A stretch of DNA of 42,121 bases from Natronohydrobacter sp. GTDB lineage: Bacteria > Pseudomonadota > Alphaproteobacteria > Rhodobacterales > Rhodobacteraceae. Positions 9,101-17,501 of this stretch are shown one piece after another. How positions within the stretch are numbered: position 1 is the first letter of the stretch; each line of letters begins with the position of its first letter. The DNA lies in assembly GCA_030603695.1 (NCBI GenBank), contig JAUVXF010000024.1, forward strand, positions 1 to 42,121. Reading direction: 5' to 3'. The notes beneath the pieces were generated by a model. The model was not told the origin of the DNA, ran no database searches, and was given only the letters and a program-made list of their open reading frames with translations. A program made the position numbers and the translations under genes.

Positions 9101-11627
9101 TATCGGCAACAACCGCATCAAGGGAGGTGCCGAAAATCGTCACAACAACAGAGGCGCCGGGCACTGTCTGGCCGCTGATCACAAGGGGGTCGCCCACGGT
9201 GGTGGCATTCAGCACCACAACGGTACCGGGCGTGGTGATTGTCAGGCTGGGGGTGGCATAGCTGGGGGTTAGTTCCGCAGTTACGGTGGCCCTGTTTCCG
9301 GCGGCATCTGTGACAGTCGCGCTTATCGGGATAGTGGTTGTGCCCTGATCGCGCAGCGCCGCCAGCACAGTTTGCGGGATGATGGCAGACCATGCGCCAG
9401 CGCTATCGGTTAGGCCGCCATCGTAATTTGCCCCCATGAAACCAACATTCACCTGGTGGCCTGCGCCCACATCGGTGGTTGTGCCGCTGATGACCAGATT
9501 AAAGAATGTGGCGGCGGTGTTCAGTTCGGGCAGAGTATCTATGCTGATCGTGGCGGCGAAATCGGTGCTGAAGCTGGCGATCGCTGGCGGTTCCGAATTG
9601 CCTGCCACATCGGTGGCAAAGGCGCGGATCTGGATGCCCGCGTCACTGGGCAGGGAAATTCCGGCAGGGACAGTTGCTGTCCATGTCCCATCTGCCGCAA
9701 CTGTGGCACTTAGGGAAACAGGGTCTGGCAGACTCGTCGTATGCAGTTCGACCGTCATTTGCAGCGTGGTCAGATCGGTGGTGCCAGCGTCTGACACTGT
9801 GCCGGAAATGGTGAAACCCGCCGCGCGCTCTGCCTCGTTCAATACCCCATCTGCGCCAACGCCTACATCGGTGATGGTCACAACCGGCGGGATGGTATCA
9901 ATCACCAGCCCCAATGTGGCGGGGCTGGCCACAGGTAGGCCGTTCAGCGTGGCGCTGGCGGTGATGGTATAGCTGCCATCGCTGGGCAGGGTGGTGGCGG
10001 TGGCTGTCCAGGTGCCCGCGCTATCGGCGGTGACGGCGGGCAAGCTGCTTGACCCAATCTGCACCACAACAGAGGCGCCGGGCACTGTCTGGCCGCTGAT
10101 CACAAGGGGGTCGCCTACGGTGGTGCCGTTCAGCACCACAGCCTCGGAGGGGGTGGTGATGGTCAGGCTGGGGGTGCTGTAGCTTGGTGTTATTGGTGCA
10201 AGCGCGGTGGCCACATTGCCTGCCGCATCTGTGACTGTCACGCTCAGGGGGATGGGGCTGGTGCCCGCATCGCGCAGGCGCGCCAACTCGGATTGCGGGA
10301 TATGCGGCTCAGAGGTTGTCCAGTTGCCAGAAGAATCGATCGTGGCGGCATAGAGTGTGCCTGCAAAATCGATGAATACCGGGCTGCCTTGTTCCACACC
10401 GGTGCTGGTTCCGGTGAGCACCAGATCGAAGAATGTTGCAGCCGTGGTCAGCGGTGGCACGGTATCTATGCTGATCGTCGCGGTGAAATCTGTTGCCACA
10501 CTGCCACTGGCCGGGCTGGCGGCAGGGTTGCCCGCCGCGTCAGAGACGGTGGCTTGCACGGTGTAGTTTGCCGCATCCTGCAATGCACCCGCGCCAATTC
10601 GCGCGCTCCATGTGCCATTGGTGACAGTGGCCGTGCCCGTGGCGATAACCGTACTGCCATCCAGCACCTGAACCGTGACAACCTGTCCGTTTTCGGCGGT
10701 GCTTGTGCCCGAAACCACCAGCGCATCGGCCCGCTCTGCGGCATTTAGCACCGCATCCCCGCCTGCAACCGCAGTTATCGCAATTTCGGGCGCGATAGTG
10801 TCGACCACGGCATTTACGCTGCCGGTAATCTCTGTTTCCGGCCCCTCTGCCGGGGTGCGCGTGGCGGTGAAGCTGAGGGGCTGGCGGCCTTGCAACAGGG
10901 TTTCAAGGACGTTGCCGGTGATCGTGTCAATCTGCCACACCGCTGCGGAGGTGTTATAGACGGCAACCAGCGTCTGCATGGCGCTACCCGTGCCCAAAGT
11001 CACTGTCACCACATCGGTTTGCAGCAAATCCGCCGCAGCAGAGCCGAAAATCTGGCTCAGGCTTTGGGGCGCGGAAAAGCTTTCGATATTCAGGCGCAAA
11101 AGCTGCTCTGGCGCCTGGCCATTGCCACCACCGCCGCCGCCCGCCGCAGCGCCCGCCGCTGCAACCCCAAGGCCAATCCCGGCCGCCGCAGCGCCACCGC
11201 CAAACCCGCCCGCAGCCACCCCGGCCACAGCACCGCCACCCGCAGCCGCCACACTGGCCACCACTTCGGCCAGCATCTGCGCGGCGGCTTGTGTAACCAG
11301 CACCGCGCCATTCGCCCCAACCTGCACAGCGCTTGCGGCAATCTGCACCTGCTGGCCATTGGCCAGCACCAGTTGCGCGCTGCCATCTGCATTCAGCGCG
11401 ACAGAGCGCACGCCCGCCACATCCAGCACATTCACCATCGGCCCCACGGCTTGCGCTTCGGCCAGAAAGGGCAGCATCAGGGCAGTTGTTCCCAAACCCG
11501 CCGCCAGCCGCTTCTGGTTTCTTGCCACCCAGTCCAGAATGAATGCGCGCCCTTCCGGCGTCTGTGTCCCTGTCGTTTCCAGGGCCTGTTTCACGCTTTC
11601 GTGCAATTCTGGCGTGTGGCTGGTCAT
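6177..11627 (-). CDS. Giant Ig-like-repeat surface adhesin (BapA-like), type I secretion substrate
   Basis: An 1816-residue, strongly acidic, Thr/Ser/Ala/Gly-rich protein with almost no Cys. Residues 1-120 form a BapA-prefix-like region (ALNADGSAQLVLANGQQVQI). A Gly/Ala-rich hydrophobic stretch follows (about 124-168), then a long series of Ig-like beta domains of about 80-100 residues marked by SGT, TVSDAAGN and GTWTA motifs. Within these, a ~309-residue set of domains occurs twice in near-identical form. The C-terminus has a degenerate RTX-type patch (GSNDDD and RGRGGDDT, about 1632-1656) and a tail with VFEPDPAANGVDEIIGFTVGG that resembles C-terminal targeting regions of type I substrates. 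The start ATG at 11627 has GAGAGG upstream. A biofilm or surface-attachment role is inferred from family and operon. Confidence 0.92.
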   Translation of the reverse strand: MTSHTPELHESVKQALETTGTQTPEGRAFILDWVARNQKRLAAGLGTTALMLPFLAEAQAVGPMVNVLDVAGVRSVALNADGSAQLVLANGQQVQIAASAVQVGANGAVLVTQAAAQMLAEVVASVAAAGGGAVAGVAAGGFGGGAAAAGIGLGVAAAGAAAGGGGGGNGQAPEQLLRLNIESFSAPQSLSQIFGSAAADLLQTDVVTVTLGTGSAMQTLVAVYNTSAAVWQIDTITGNVLETLLQGRQPLSFTATRTPAEGPETEITGSVNAVVDTIAPEIAITAVAGGDAVLNAAERADALVVSGTSTAENGQVVTVQVLDGSTVIATGTATVTNGTWSARIGAGALQDAANYTVQATVSDAAGNPAASPASGSVATDFTATISIDTVPPLTTAATFFDLVLTGTSTGVEQGSPVFIDFAGTLYAATIDSSGNWTTSEPHIPQSELARLRDAGTSPIPLSVTVTDAAGNVATALAPITPSYSTPSLTITTPSEAVVLNGTTVGDPLVISGQTVPGASVVVQIGSSSLPAVTADSAGTWTATATTLPSDGSYTITASATLNGLPVASPATLGLVIDTIPPVVTITDVGVGADGVLNEAERAAGFTISGTVSDAGTTDLTTLQMTVELHTTSLPDPVSLSATVAADGTWTATVPAGISLPSDAGIQIRAFATDVAGNSEPPAIASFSTDFAATISIDTLPELNTAATFFNLVISGTTTDVGAGHQVNVGFMGANYDGGLTDSAGAWSAIIPQTVLAALRDQGTTTIPISATVTDAAGNRATVTAELTPSYATPSLTITTPGTVVVLNATTVGDPLVISGQTVPGASVVVTIFGTSLDAVVADSAGNWTATATAINLPGDGSYTITASAMLNGIPVSGPATLGLVLDATPPVVVITDSGTSGDWAYNEAERAAGFTISGTVSDMGTPNLSTVQVQVDFLIRGALGAPVHTVTATVAANGTWQAVIPPNSSFLQHNTEYDLRARAVDGAGNTGQTLFENIRADFVATATIDPFTITTVNTITGLTVTGTTTGVEQTRTVTLSLGGRTYTAEVEMFGTWSIQIPASDIAALGDDTAVNATVSVSDSAGNPATATASTTTNFSVPPLTITSPVADSFINAADSNENPNFLVTGVAIPGQTVTLVTPSVSGGRSAISDSTTGAWSFSIPRGDLVFTDGPREISVSFTFEGQPFQTSITVNVDLSAPNLTLQSQVTEDGLVVSGTAPADVDDVTLTIAGTEYQISVTNGAWSITIAGANLPAPDSFGNANVMVSGTDRAGNEASPQSITLQAPMVDFGSNTSVSVGADAFVNGFSISGGTFNMAAGSIVTVTSTDNPATFSATATVQNDGSWTATFPASQVQAAADTANLQLSATVTGTSYPVTRSASGFTASVNIPVSLSVDPIGTDGALILSETGDITLSGRTSGVQQGQTVTITTGGTQVGTAIVGADGRWTTTITRPEIDPGEAIDYSFSVSNAANTKTATATGDLVGYEAAQLMLIGATPVTVLGNQALEFSLFLDPRTVLNASDLRPEGYIFGFTEVVSFQPSALTYSAFPAPQYAAGLTGTTTTDNAASGEITLASIGFLSPTDPNSGQPIDLYSVQLVRFQFTDADGAPQPVILTVAPGQLGGGHEFIYGSNDDDALTARVMDSVIRGRGGDDTINVSAAGVNTIVFEPDPAANGVDEIIGFTVGGALADRIAFAFSNNFPAGALRGAGTMFELRAAEATGPLGADVGLVVFTTEVGDANAGAVLQAMGLQAGDVIYVLSADEDGASLVQITFNDPANFNPVTDIRDIASFSDLTAADLAQFTSANILGFSEYL
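8633..9563 (-). repeat. Adhesin super-repeat, copy 2
   Basis: Second copy of a multi-domain unit of about 927 bp (309 residues) inside the adhesin gene. An exact 50-base block at 8863-8912 recurs at 9790-9839, offset 927. Another block of about 50 bases beginning at 9145 recurs at 10066, offset 921, so one copy carries a small insertion or deletion. Boundaries are set from the ATISID-type segments and are approximate. Confidence 0.75.
9564..10490 (-). repeat. Adhesin super-repeat, copy 1
   Basis: First copy in protein order of the ~309-residue unit. It runs from the DFTATISIDT segment through TPSYSTPSLTITTP, VISGQTVPGASVVV and NEAERAAGFTISGTVSD to the same point in the next copy. A third, more diverged start (ATATIDPFTITTVNT) follows at about 8632. 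Confidence 0.75.
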
Positions 11628-11676
11628 TCTGGGCCTCTCGATAAATGAATAAATTCTTGGTTAATTTTGCGCGAGT

Positions 11677-11715
11677 GTTGCACAAAGGCCTTGTCACTGA
11701 AAGACCTTTGTCAAC
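11677..11715. promoter_or_regulatory. Inverted repeat upstream of the adhesin operon
   Basis: GTTGCACAAAGG and CCTTTGTCAAC form an imperfect inverted repeat (one extra C in the left arm), with inner arms ACAAAGG/CCTTTGT separated by 16 bases. It sits about 50-90 bases upstream of the adhesin ATG in an AT-rich leader. It could be a regulator site or a leader-RNA hairpin. A minus-strand GATAAT at 11724-11729 is a possible -10 box, but no well-spaced -35 is visible. Confidence 0.45.
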
Positions 11716-11807
11716 TTTCTGGTATTATCAATATCTTTAGAGAGCGTTAAGCAACACACGCCCGCGCCAAAAATTCATCAATCAAAGGTTGCGTCTGGGC
11801 CGCGTGC

Positions 11808-12707
11808 CTATTCGGCGGCGTCTTGCGCGGCCTGCTTGGCCAGCCTGTCGCGCAGCAAGGCGGCAAAGCGTTCGGCATAGACGGGATCACCCAGGGCGGT
11901 ATCCACAATCGCTGTCAGATAGCCAAACTTATCGCCACAATCATACCGGACAGAAGGGTTCAGGATGGCCGAAACCTTGCCTTGCGCAGCCAGCTGGTCA
12001 ATCGCATCGGCCAGCTGGATTTCTCCGCCCGCGCCGGGCTGCAACACGCGCAGCAGGGCAAAGATTTCGGGCGTGAACACATAGCGCCCGAAAGAGGCCA
12101 TGCGCGAAGGGGCTTGCGCGGGGTCGGGCTTTTCTACCAGCCCTGCAACAGAAATCATCCCGTCTTGCGATGGCGCGCCCAGCCGCAGAATACCGTATTT
12201 CGAAACCTCCGATAGCGGCACCTCAGAGACAGAGAGAATAGAGCGCGGGGTTTTCGCAAAGGCCTTCACAAGCGCCTCTGTCGGCAAATGCGGGCCGCGC
12301 ATCAGATCATCGGCCAGCAATACGGCGAAAGGGTTATCCCCCACGGCAGGGGCGGCGCAAAGCACGGCATGGCCCAGCCCCAATGGCTCTGGCTGGCGCA
12401 CGAAAATACAGGCCACACCTTCGGGCACGATATTGCGCACCATGTCGCGCAACTCTTTCTTGCCCTTCGCCAGAAGCTGATTTTCAAGTTCCAGATTCGC
12501 ATCAAAATGATCGCCCACCGCGCGCTTGTTGCGGCCTGTGACAAAGATCAGCTCTGTTATGCCGGCGGCCACGGCCTCTTCCACGGCGAATTGCACAATC
12601 GGTTTGTCAATGATGGGCAACAGCTCTTTGGGCATGGCTTTGGTGGCTGGCAAGAACCGCGTGCCAAACCCTGCTACAGGAAAAACGGCTTTGGTGATGC
12701 GTGCCAT
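11808..12707 (-). CDS. galU: UTP-glucose-1-phosphate uridylyltransferase
   Basis: A 299-residue nucleotidyltransferase that makes UDP-glucose from UTP and glucose-1-phosphate for cell-surface polysaccharide synthesis. The N-terminal nucleotide-binding signature GFGTRFLPATKAMPKELLPI (about residues 13-32) is complete, followed by KPIVQFAVEEAVAAGI. FVRQPEPLGLGHAVLCA and the LLADD motif (about 130) contribute to the active site. VEKPDP and GRYVFTPEIFALL are also family hallmarks. Length fits the bacterial GalU family. The start is preceded by AGGGAAA. It is flanked by the adhesin operon downstream and tRNA-Leu upstream, all on the same strand. No partner sugar-nucleotide gene is adjacent; the Ugd-like gene at 28842 is 16 kb away. 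Confidence 0.96.
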   Translation of the reverse strand: MARITKAVFPVAGFGTRFLPATKAMPKELLPIIDKPIVQFAVEEAVAAGITELIFVTGRNKRAVGDHFDANLELENQLLAKGKKELRDMVRNIVPEGVACIFVRQPEPLGLGHAVLCAAPAVGDNPFAVLLADDLMRGPHLPTEALVKAFAKTPRSILSVSEVPLSEVSKYGILRLGAPSQDGMISVAGLVEKPDPAQAPSRMASFGRYVFTPEIFALLRVLQPGAGGEIQLADAIDQLAAQGKVSAILNPSVRYDCGDKFGYLTAIVDTALGDPVYAERFAALLRDRLAKQAAQDAAE

Positions 12708-12813
12708 GAATTTCCCTATGCAAGTTTATTTCGCAGATGCCTACGAAATGTCCTATACAGTCATGCCTGAAGTTTCAAGCCGGGCCTGCCCTGTGGCGCA
12801 TTGGGCGGCGTAT

Positions 12814-12897
12814 TGGTGCGGGTGGTCGGAGTCGAACCGACACTCCTTGCGGAAAGGGTGTTTGAGACCCTCGCGTCTACCATTCCGCCACACCCGC
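12814..12897 (-). tRNA. tRNA-Leu (anticodon CAA), with encoded CCA
   Basis: Read on the minus strand it folds as a class II tRNA. The acceptor is GCGGGTG paired with CACCCGC. The anticodon stem AGGGT/ACCCT encloses the loop CTCAAAC, giving anticodon CAA (reads UUG). A variable arm of the long type follows, then the T-stem GTCGG/CCGAC with loop TTCGACT. The 3' CCA is encoded at 12814-12816 after discriminator A. No integrase or attachment-site duplication is seen next to it. Confidence 0.95.
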
Positions 12898-13000
12898 ACA
12901 ATGGGTGCTATCTAGCGCGGTTGCAAAGCCACTGCAACGGGTCAAACGCGGCAATGCGTCAAATATATCGCAAGATTTTTGGCCCCCATCCCCCGCAAGA

Positions 13001-13029
13001 TTGACCTTTGGCCATTTATACCCTATGTG
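13001..13029 (+). promoter_or_regulatory. Candidate sigma-70 promoter for the DEAD-box helicase gene
   Basis: TTGACC (13001-13006) and TATGTG (13024-13029) are separated by 17 bases, about 95 bases before the chosen start. The -35 matches consensus at five of six positions, the -10 at only three. Confidence 0.35.
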
Positions 13030-13124
13030 CCAAGGCGCTGTATGAACAGCTTTCCGCAAGCGGGGCGCGAAAATCGGGCGTCCCAAACCCAACGCGGCCC
13101 GATGCCGCGCAATCATGGACGCAT

Positions 13125-14624
13125 ATGACCCAATTTTCCGACCTGAAGCTTGACCCGAAGGTTCTCAAGGCCATTGACGAAGCGGGCTATACCACGCCCA
13201 CCCCCATTCAGGCGCAAGCCATCCCCCACGCGCTTGAAGGGCGCGATGTATTGGGTATTGCGCAGACAGGCACTGGCAAGACCGCCTCTTTCACCCTGCC
13301 GCTGATCACCCGCCTTGGCCGGGGCCGCGCCCGCGCGCGCATGCCGCGTTCGCTGGTGCTGGCGCCCACGCGCGAACTGGCGGCGCAGGTGGCAGAGAAT
13401 TTTGACACCTACGCCAAATATACCCGCCTGACAAAAGCGCTTCTTATCGGCGGTGTGGCCTTTGGCGAGCAAGACAAGCTGATTGATCGCGGCGTAGATG
13501 TGCTGATTGCCACACCCGGCCGCCTGCTGGATCATTTCGAGCGTGGCAAACTGCTTCTGACAGGTGTGGAAGTCATGGTCGTGGACGAGGCCGACCGCAT
13601 GCTGGATATGGGCTTTATCCCCGATATTGAACGCATTTTCGGCCTTACCCCCTTCACCCGCCAGACATTCTTCTATTCCGCCACCATGGCCCCAGAGATT
13701 GAGCGTATTACAAATACCTTCCTCTCCAACCCCGCGCGGATAGAAATCGCCCGTCAGGCCACAGCGTCAGAAACCATTGCGCAGGAATTGATCGAACTGC
13801 CCGCCACCCGCCGCGACGGGGCCGCGAAACTCAAGCGCGATGCGCTGCGCGCCATCATCACTGCCGAAGGCGACAAGATCGAGAATGCCGTGATCTTCTG
13901 CAACCGCAAGGTGGATGTGGATATCCTGTCGAAATCGCTGCAAAAATACAAGTTTGATGCAGCGCCCATTCATGGCGATCTGGATCAATCCGTCCGCACC
14001 CGCACCTTGGAGAAATTCCGCGCGGGCGAATTGCGCCTTCTGATTGCCTCTGATGTGGCGGCGCGGGGGCTGGATGTGCCTTCTGTCAGCCATGTTATCA
14101 ATTACGATCTGCCCTCGCACCCCGAAGATTATGTGCACCGCATTGGCCGCACAGGCCGCGCCGGGCGTTCTGGCAAGGCGATTTCGCTGATGGTTCCGGC
14201 CGATCAGAAATATCTGGATCAGATCGAAGCCTTGCTGCAAAAGCCCCTGCCACGCGGCACGGCCCCCGATATCGCCGCCCCGCAGGCCCCAGAGGGCGAG
14301 GACGAACGCCCCCGCAGCCGCAGCCGCGAGCGTGATAGAAAGCCCCGCGCCAAACCGGCCCCGGAACCCGCAGCCAAAGCCGCTGCACCCGCGCCCGAAC
14401 AGGCCGAATTGCACCAGTTCGCAGAGGCCAAAGCCGCCCGCACGGCACCAACGCCGCCGCGCAACCGGCCAGAACGGAACGATCAGCGCAATGACCAGCG
14501 CGATAACCGCCATGACCATCGGCTTGATCGCAAGCATGATAACCGCAACGACAATCGCGGTGCAGTGGTGGGCATGGGCGATCATGTGCCCGATTTCCTG
14601 ATGCGCCAATTCCGCAGCGCCTAA
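13125..14624 (+). CDS. DEAD-box ATP-dependent RNA helicase, RhlE type
   Basis: A 499-residue RNA helicase for RNA remodelling, probably in mRNA turnover or ribosome assembly. It has the Q motif (GYTTPTPIQAQAIP, 21-34), motif I AQTGTGKT (46-53), PTRELA, TPGRLLD, DEAD (154-157), SAT (185-187), and in the second domain ARGLD and HRIGRTGRAG. From about residue 385 the tail is low-complexity. It is first Pro/Ala/Arg-rich and then a run of Asn/Asp/Arg/His repeats, typical of RNA-binding disordered tails. The ATG at 13125 is used because homology (TQFSDLKLDPKVLKAI) begins there; the open frame extends to an ATG at 13008 without family resemblance. A hairpin terminator follows. Confidence 0.94.
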   Translation: MTQFSDLKLDPKVLKAIDEAGYTTPTPIQAQAIPHALEGRDVLGIAQTGTGKTASFTLPLITRLGRGRARARMPRSLVLAPTRELAAQVAENFDTYAKYTRLTKALLIGGVAFGEQDKLIDRGVDVLIATPGRLLDHFERGKLLLTGVEVMVVDEADRMLDMGFIPDIERIFGLTPFTRQTFFYSATMAPEIERITNTFLSNPARIEIARQATASETIAQELIELPATRRDGAAKLKRDALRAIITAEGDKIENAVIFCNRKVDVDILSKSLQKYKFDAAPIHGDLDQSVRTRTLEKFRAGELRLLIASDVAARGLDVPSVSHVINYDLPSHPEDYVHRIGRTGRAGRSGKAISLMVPADQKYLDQIEALLQKPLPRGTAPDIAAPQAPEGEDERPRSRSRERDRKPRAKPAPEPAAKAAAPAPEQAELHQFAEAKAARTAPTPPRNRPERNDQRNDQRDNRHDHRLDRKHDNRNDNRGAVVGMGDHVPDFLMRQFRSA

Positions 14625-14644
14625 GATAGCCCCGGATTACCCGA

Positions 14645-14675
14645 AAAACGCCGCCCTCATCGGGGGCGGCGTTTT
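14645..14675. terminator. Intrinsic terminator after the helicase gene
   Basis: AAAACGCCGCCC (14645-14656) pairs perfectly with GGGCGGCGTTTT (14664-14675) around a 7-base loop. The stem carries A's on one side and T's on the other, so it could stop transcription from both sides: from the helicase gene, and from the convergent agl operon that ends at 14729. Confidence 0.85.
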
Positions 14676-14728
14676 GCAATCCAACGCAGGCCGCGTGCGG
14701 CAGGGGCGCAGTTGGCCTGCCCCCCAAC

Positions 14729-15820
<1,092 letters not shown>

Positions 15821-15838
15821 GGTTCCCCCCCCCTTATG

Positions 15839-17491
15839 TTATCGCTTCAGCACAAGGCACGGTTGCCAAGGCCCCAGATGCACCACCCCATCCGCACCGG
15901 GGCCAGAGCTGTTCAGCTCTTGCCCCACCGCAACCCAATGGCCCTGCGGCAGATGCAGCGTTGCGGGCGTGTGGCTTAGGTTGAAGGCGCAAAACATCTC
16001 TTCCCCCGCCTCTTCGCGGTGGAAAGACAGCACATCGCCGGAAACCTGCAAACCGCTGAGCGTGCCGCGCGCCAACGCGCGGTGCGCGTTGCGCAGCGCT
16101 ATGGCGCGGCGGTAATGGTGCAGCAGCGCATCTGGCGCGCGTTCCTGCGCATCCACCGCCAGCCCCAGATGCTCGCGCGCGACAGGCAACCATGGCTGGC
16201 CCTTGGAAAAGCCACCGTTTTGCACGTCATTCGACCATACCATCGGCGTGCGGCAGCCATCGCGGCCCTTGAATTCGGGCCAGAACTGAATGCCATAAGG
16301 GTCTTGCAAATCCTCGAAATTCAGCTCTGCTTCTTGCAGGCCCAATTCCTCGCCCTGATAAATGCACACAGACCCGCGCAAACACATCAGCAGCGTGGCA
16401 TAGGCGCGCACAGCCGCAGGGCTTAGGCCCCAGCGCGTGATATGGCGCACAACATCATGGTTGGAAAACGCCCAACACGCCCAACCATCCGGGGCAACAT
16501 GATCCAGATGGCGCAGCACAGCCGCAAACCGCGCGGCAGAGGGGGCCTCTGCCGAAAGAAACTCGAACGCATAGCACATCTGCACCTTGTCATTGCCAGA
16601 TGTATATTCGCCCAAAATATCAAGCCCGCGCTGCGCATCGCCCACCTCGCCCACAGCGGCCGCGCCATAACTATCCAGCAGCGCGCGAAACCGGCGCAGA
16701 AATTCCAGATTTTCGGGGCGGTTTTTATCGTACAGATGTTCTTGGTGGTTATAGGGGTTCACGGCGGGGGCAATATTGGCATTGCGCAATTCCGGCGCCA
16801 GCGGCGGGTTGTCGCGCAACTCGCGGTCATGCACATAGAAATTGATCGTATCCAGCCGGAACCCATCCACCCCGCGCTCCAACCAAAACCGCGTGACATC
16901 CAGAAGCGCATCCTGCACCGCCGGTTCATGGAAATTCAGGTCGGGTTGCGACACAAGGAAATTATGCAAATAATACTGGCAGCGCGCGGCATCCCAAGCC
17001 CAGGCCGACCCCCCGAAAATGGACAGCCAGTTATTGGGCGGCGTGCCATCGGGCTTTGGGTCTGACCAGACATACCAATTCGCCCGCGCATTGTCGCGCG
17101 ACGCGCGGCTTTCCTTGAACCACGGGTGCTGGTCGGAACTGTGCGACAGCACCAGATCAATCAAAACCTTGATCCCCAGCTTATGCGCCGTGGCCACCAG
17201 CGCATCAAAATCCGACAGCGTGCCGAACATGGGGTCTACATCGCAGTAATCCGACACATCATAGCCGAAATCCTTCATCGGTGATGTGAAGAAAGGGCTG
17301 ATCCAGATAACCGTCACACCCAGACTGGCGATATAGGGCAGGCGCTCGATAATGCCGCGCAAATCGCCAATACCGTCACCATTGCTGTCTTGATAGCTGC
17401 GCGGGTAGATCTGATAGATCACCGCACCGCGCCACCAGTCGGGATAAAGCTCTAGCCCGTGATCGGGCTGCAACAAAGCGGTAGCAGTCAC
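15839..17491 (-). CDS. aglA: Alpha-glucosidase, GH13 family
   Basis: A 550-residue cytoplasmic glycoside hydrolase expected to split imported alpha-glucosides such as sucrose, maltose or trehalose to glucose; the exact substrate cannot be read off. GH13 landmarks are complete: [26 protein letters not shown]-type N-terminus, DLVLSHSSD (about 112-120), nucleophile D214 in DGFRLDTIN, acid/base E282 in AVGEVGD, and D346 in FSNHDVVR. The start is set at the GTG at 17491. AAGGAA lies at the right distance and this avoids overlap with the aglG stop at 17502. An upstream ATG at 17647 would add 52 residues unlike the family and overlap aglG by 146 bases. No signal peptide is seen. Confidence 0.93.
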   Translation of the reverse strand: MTATALLQPDHGLELYPDWWRGAVIYQIYPRSYQDSNGDGIGDLRGIIERLPYIASLGVTVIWISPFFTSPMKDFGYDVSDYCDVDPMFGTLSDFDALVATAHKLGIKVLIDLVLSHSSDQHPWFKESRASRDNARANWYVWSDPKPDGTPPNNWLSIFGGSAWAWDAARCQYYLHNFLVSQPDLNFHEPAVQDALLDVTRFWLERGVDGFRLDTINFYVHDRELRDNPPLAPELRNANIAPAVNPYNHQEHLYDKNRPENLEFLRRFRALLDSYGAAAVGEVGDAQRGLDILGEYTSGNDKVQMCYAFEFLSAEAPSAARFAAVLRHLDHVAPDGWACWAFSNHDVVRHITRWGLSPAAVRAYATLLMCLRGSVCIYQGEELGLQEAELNFEDLQDPYGIQFWPEFKGRDGCRTPMVWSNDVQNGGFSKGQPWLPVAREHLGLAVDAQERAPDALLHHYRRAIALRNAHRALARGTLSGLQVSGDVLSFHREEAGEEMFCAFNLSHTPATLHLPQGHWVAVGQELNSSGPGADGVVHLGPWQPCLVLKR

Positions 17492-17501
17492 GTTTCTTTC
17501 C

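Noticed and set aside
11705-11716. TTGACA on the minus strand as a -35 box for the adhesin gene
   Set aside because: No -10-like hexamer lies 16-18 bases downstream; the bases are better explained as one arm of the inverted repeat.
12814-12897. tRNA-Leu as an integration (att) site
   Set aside because: No integrase gene and no repeated tRNA 3' end are visible within the window.
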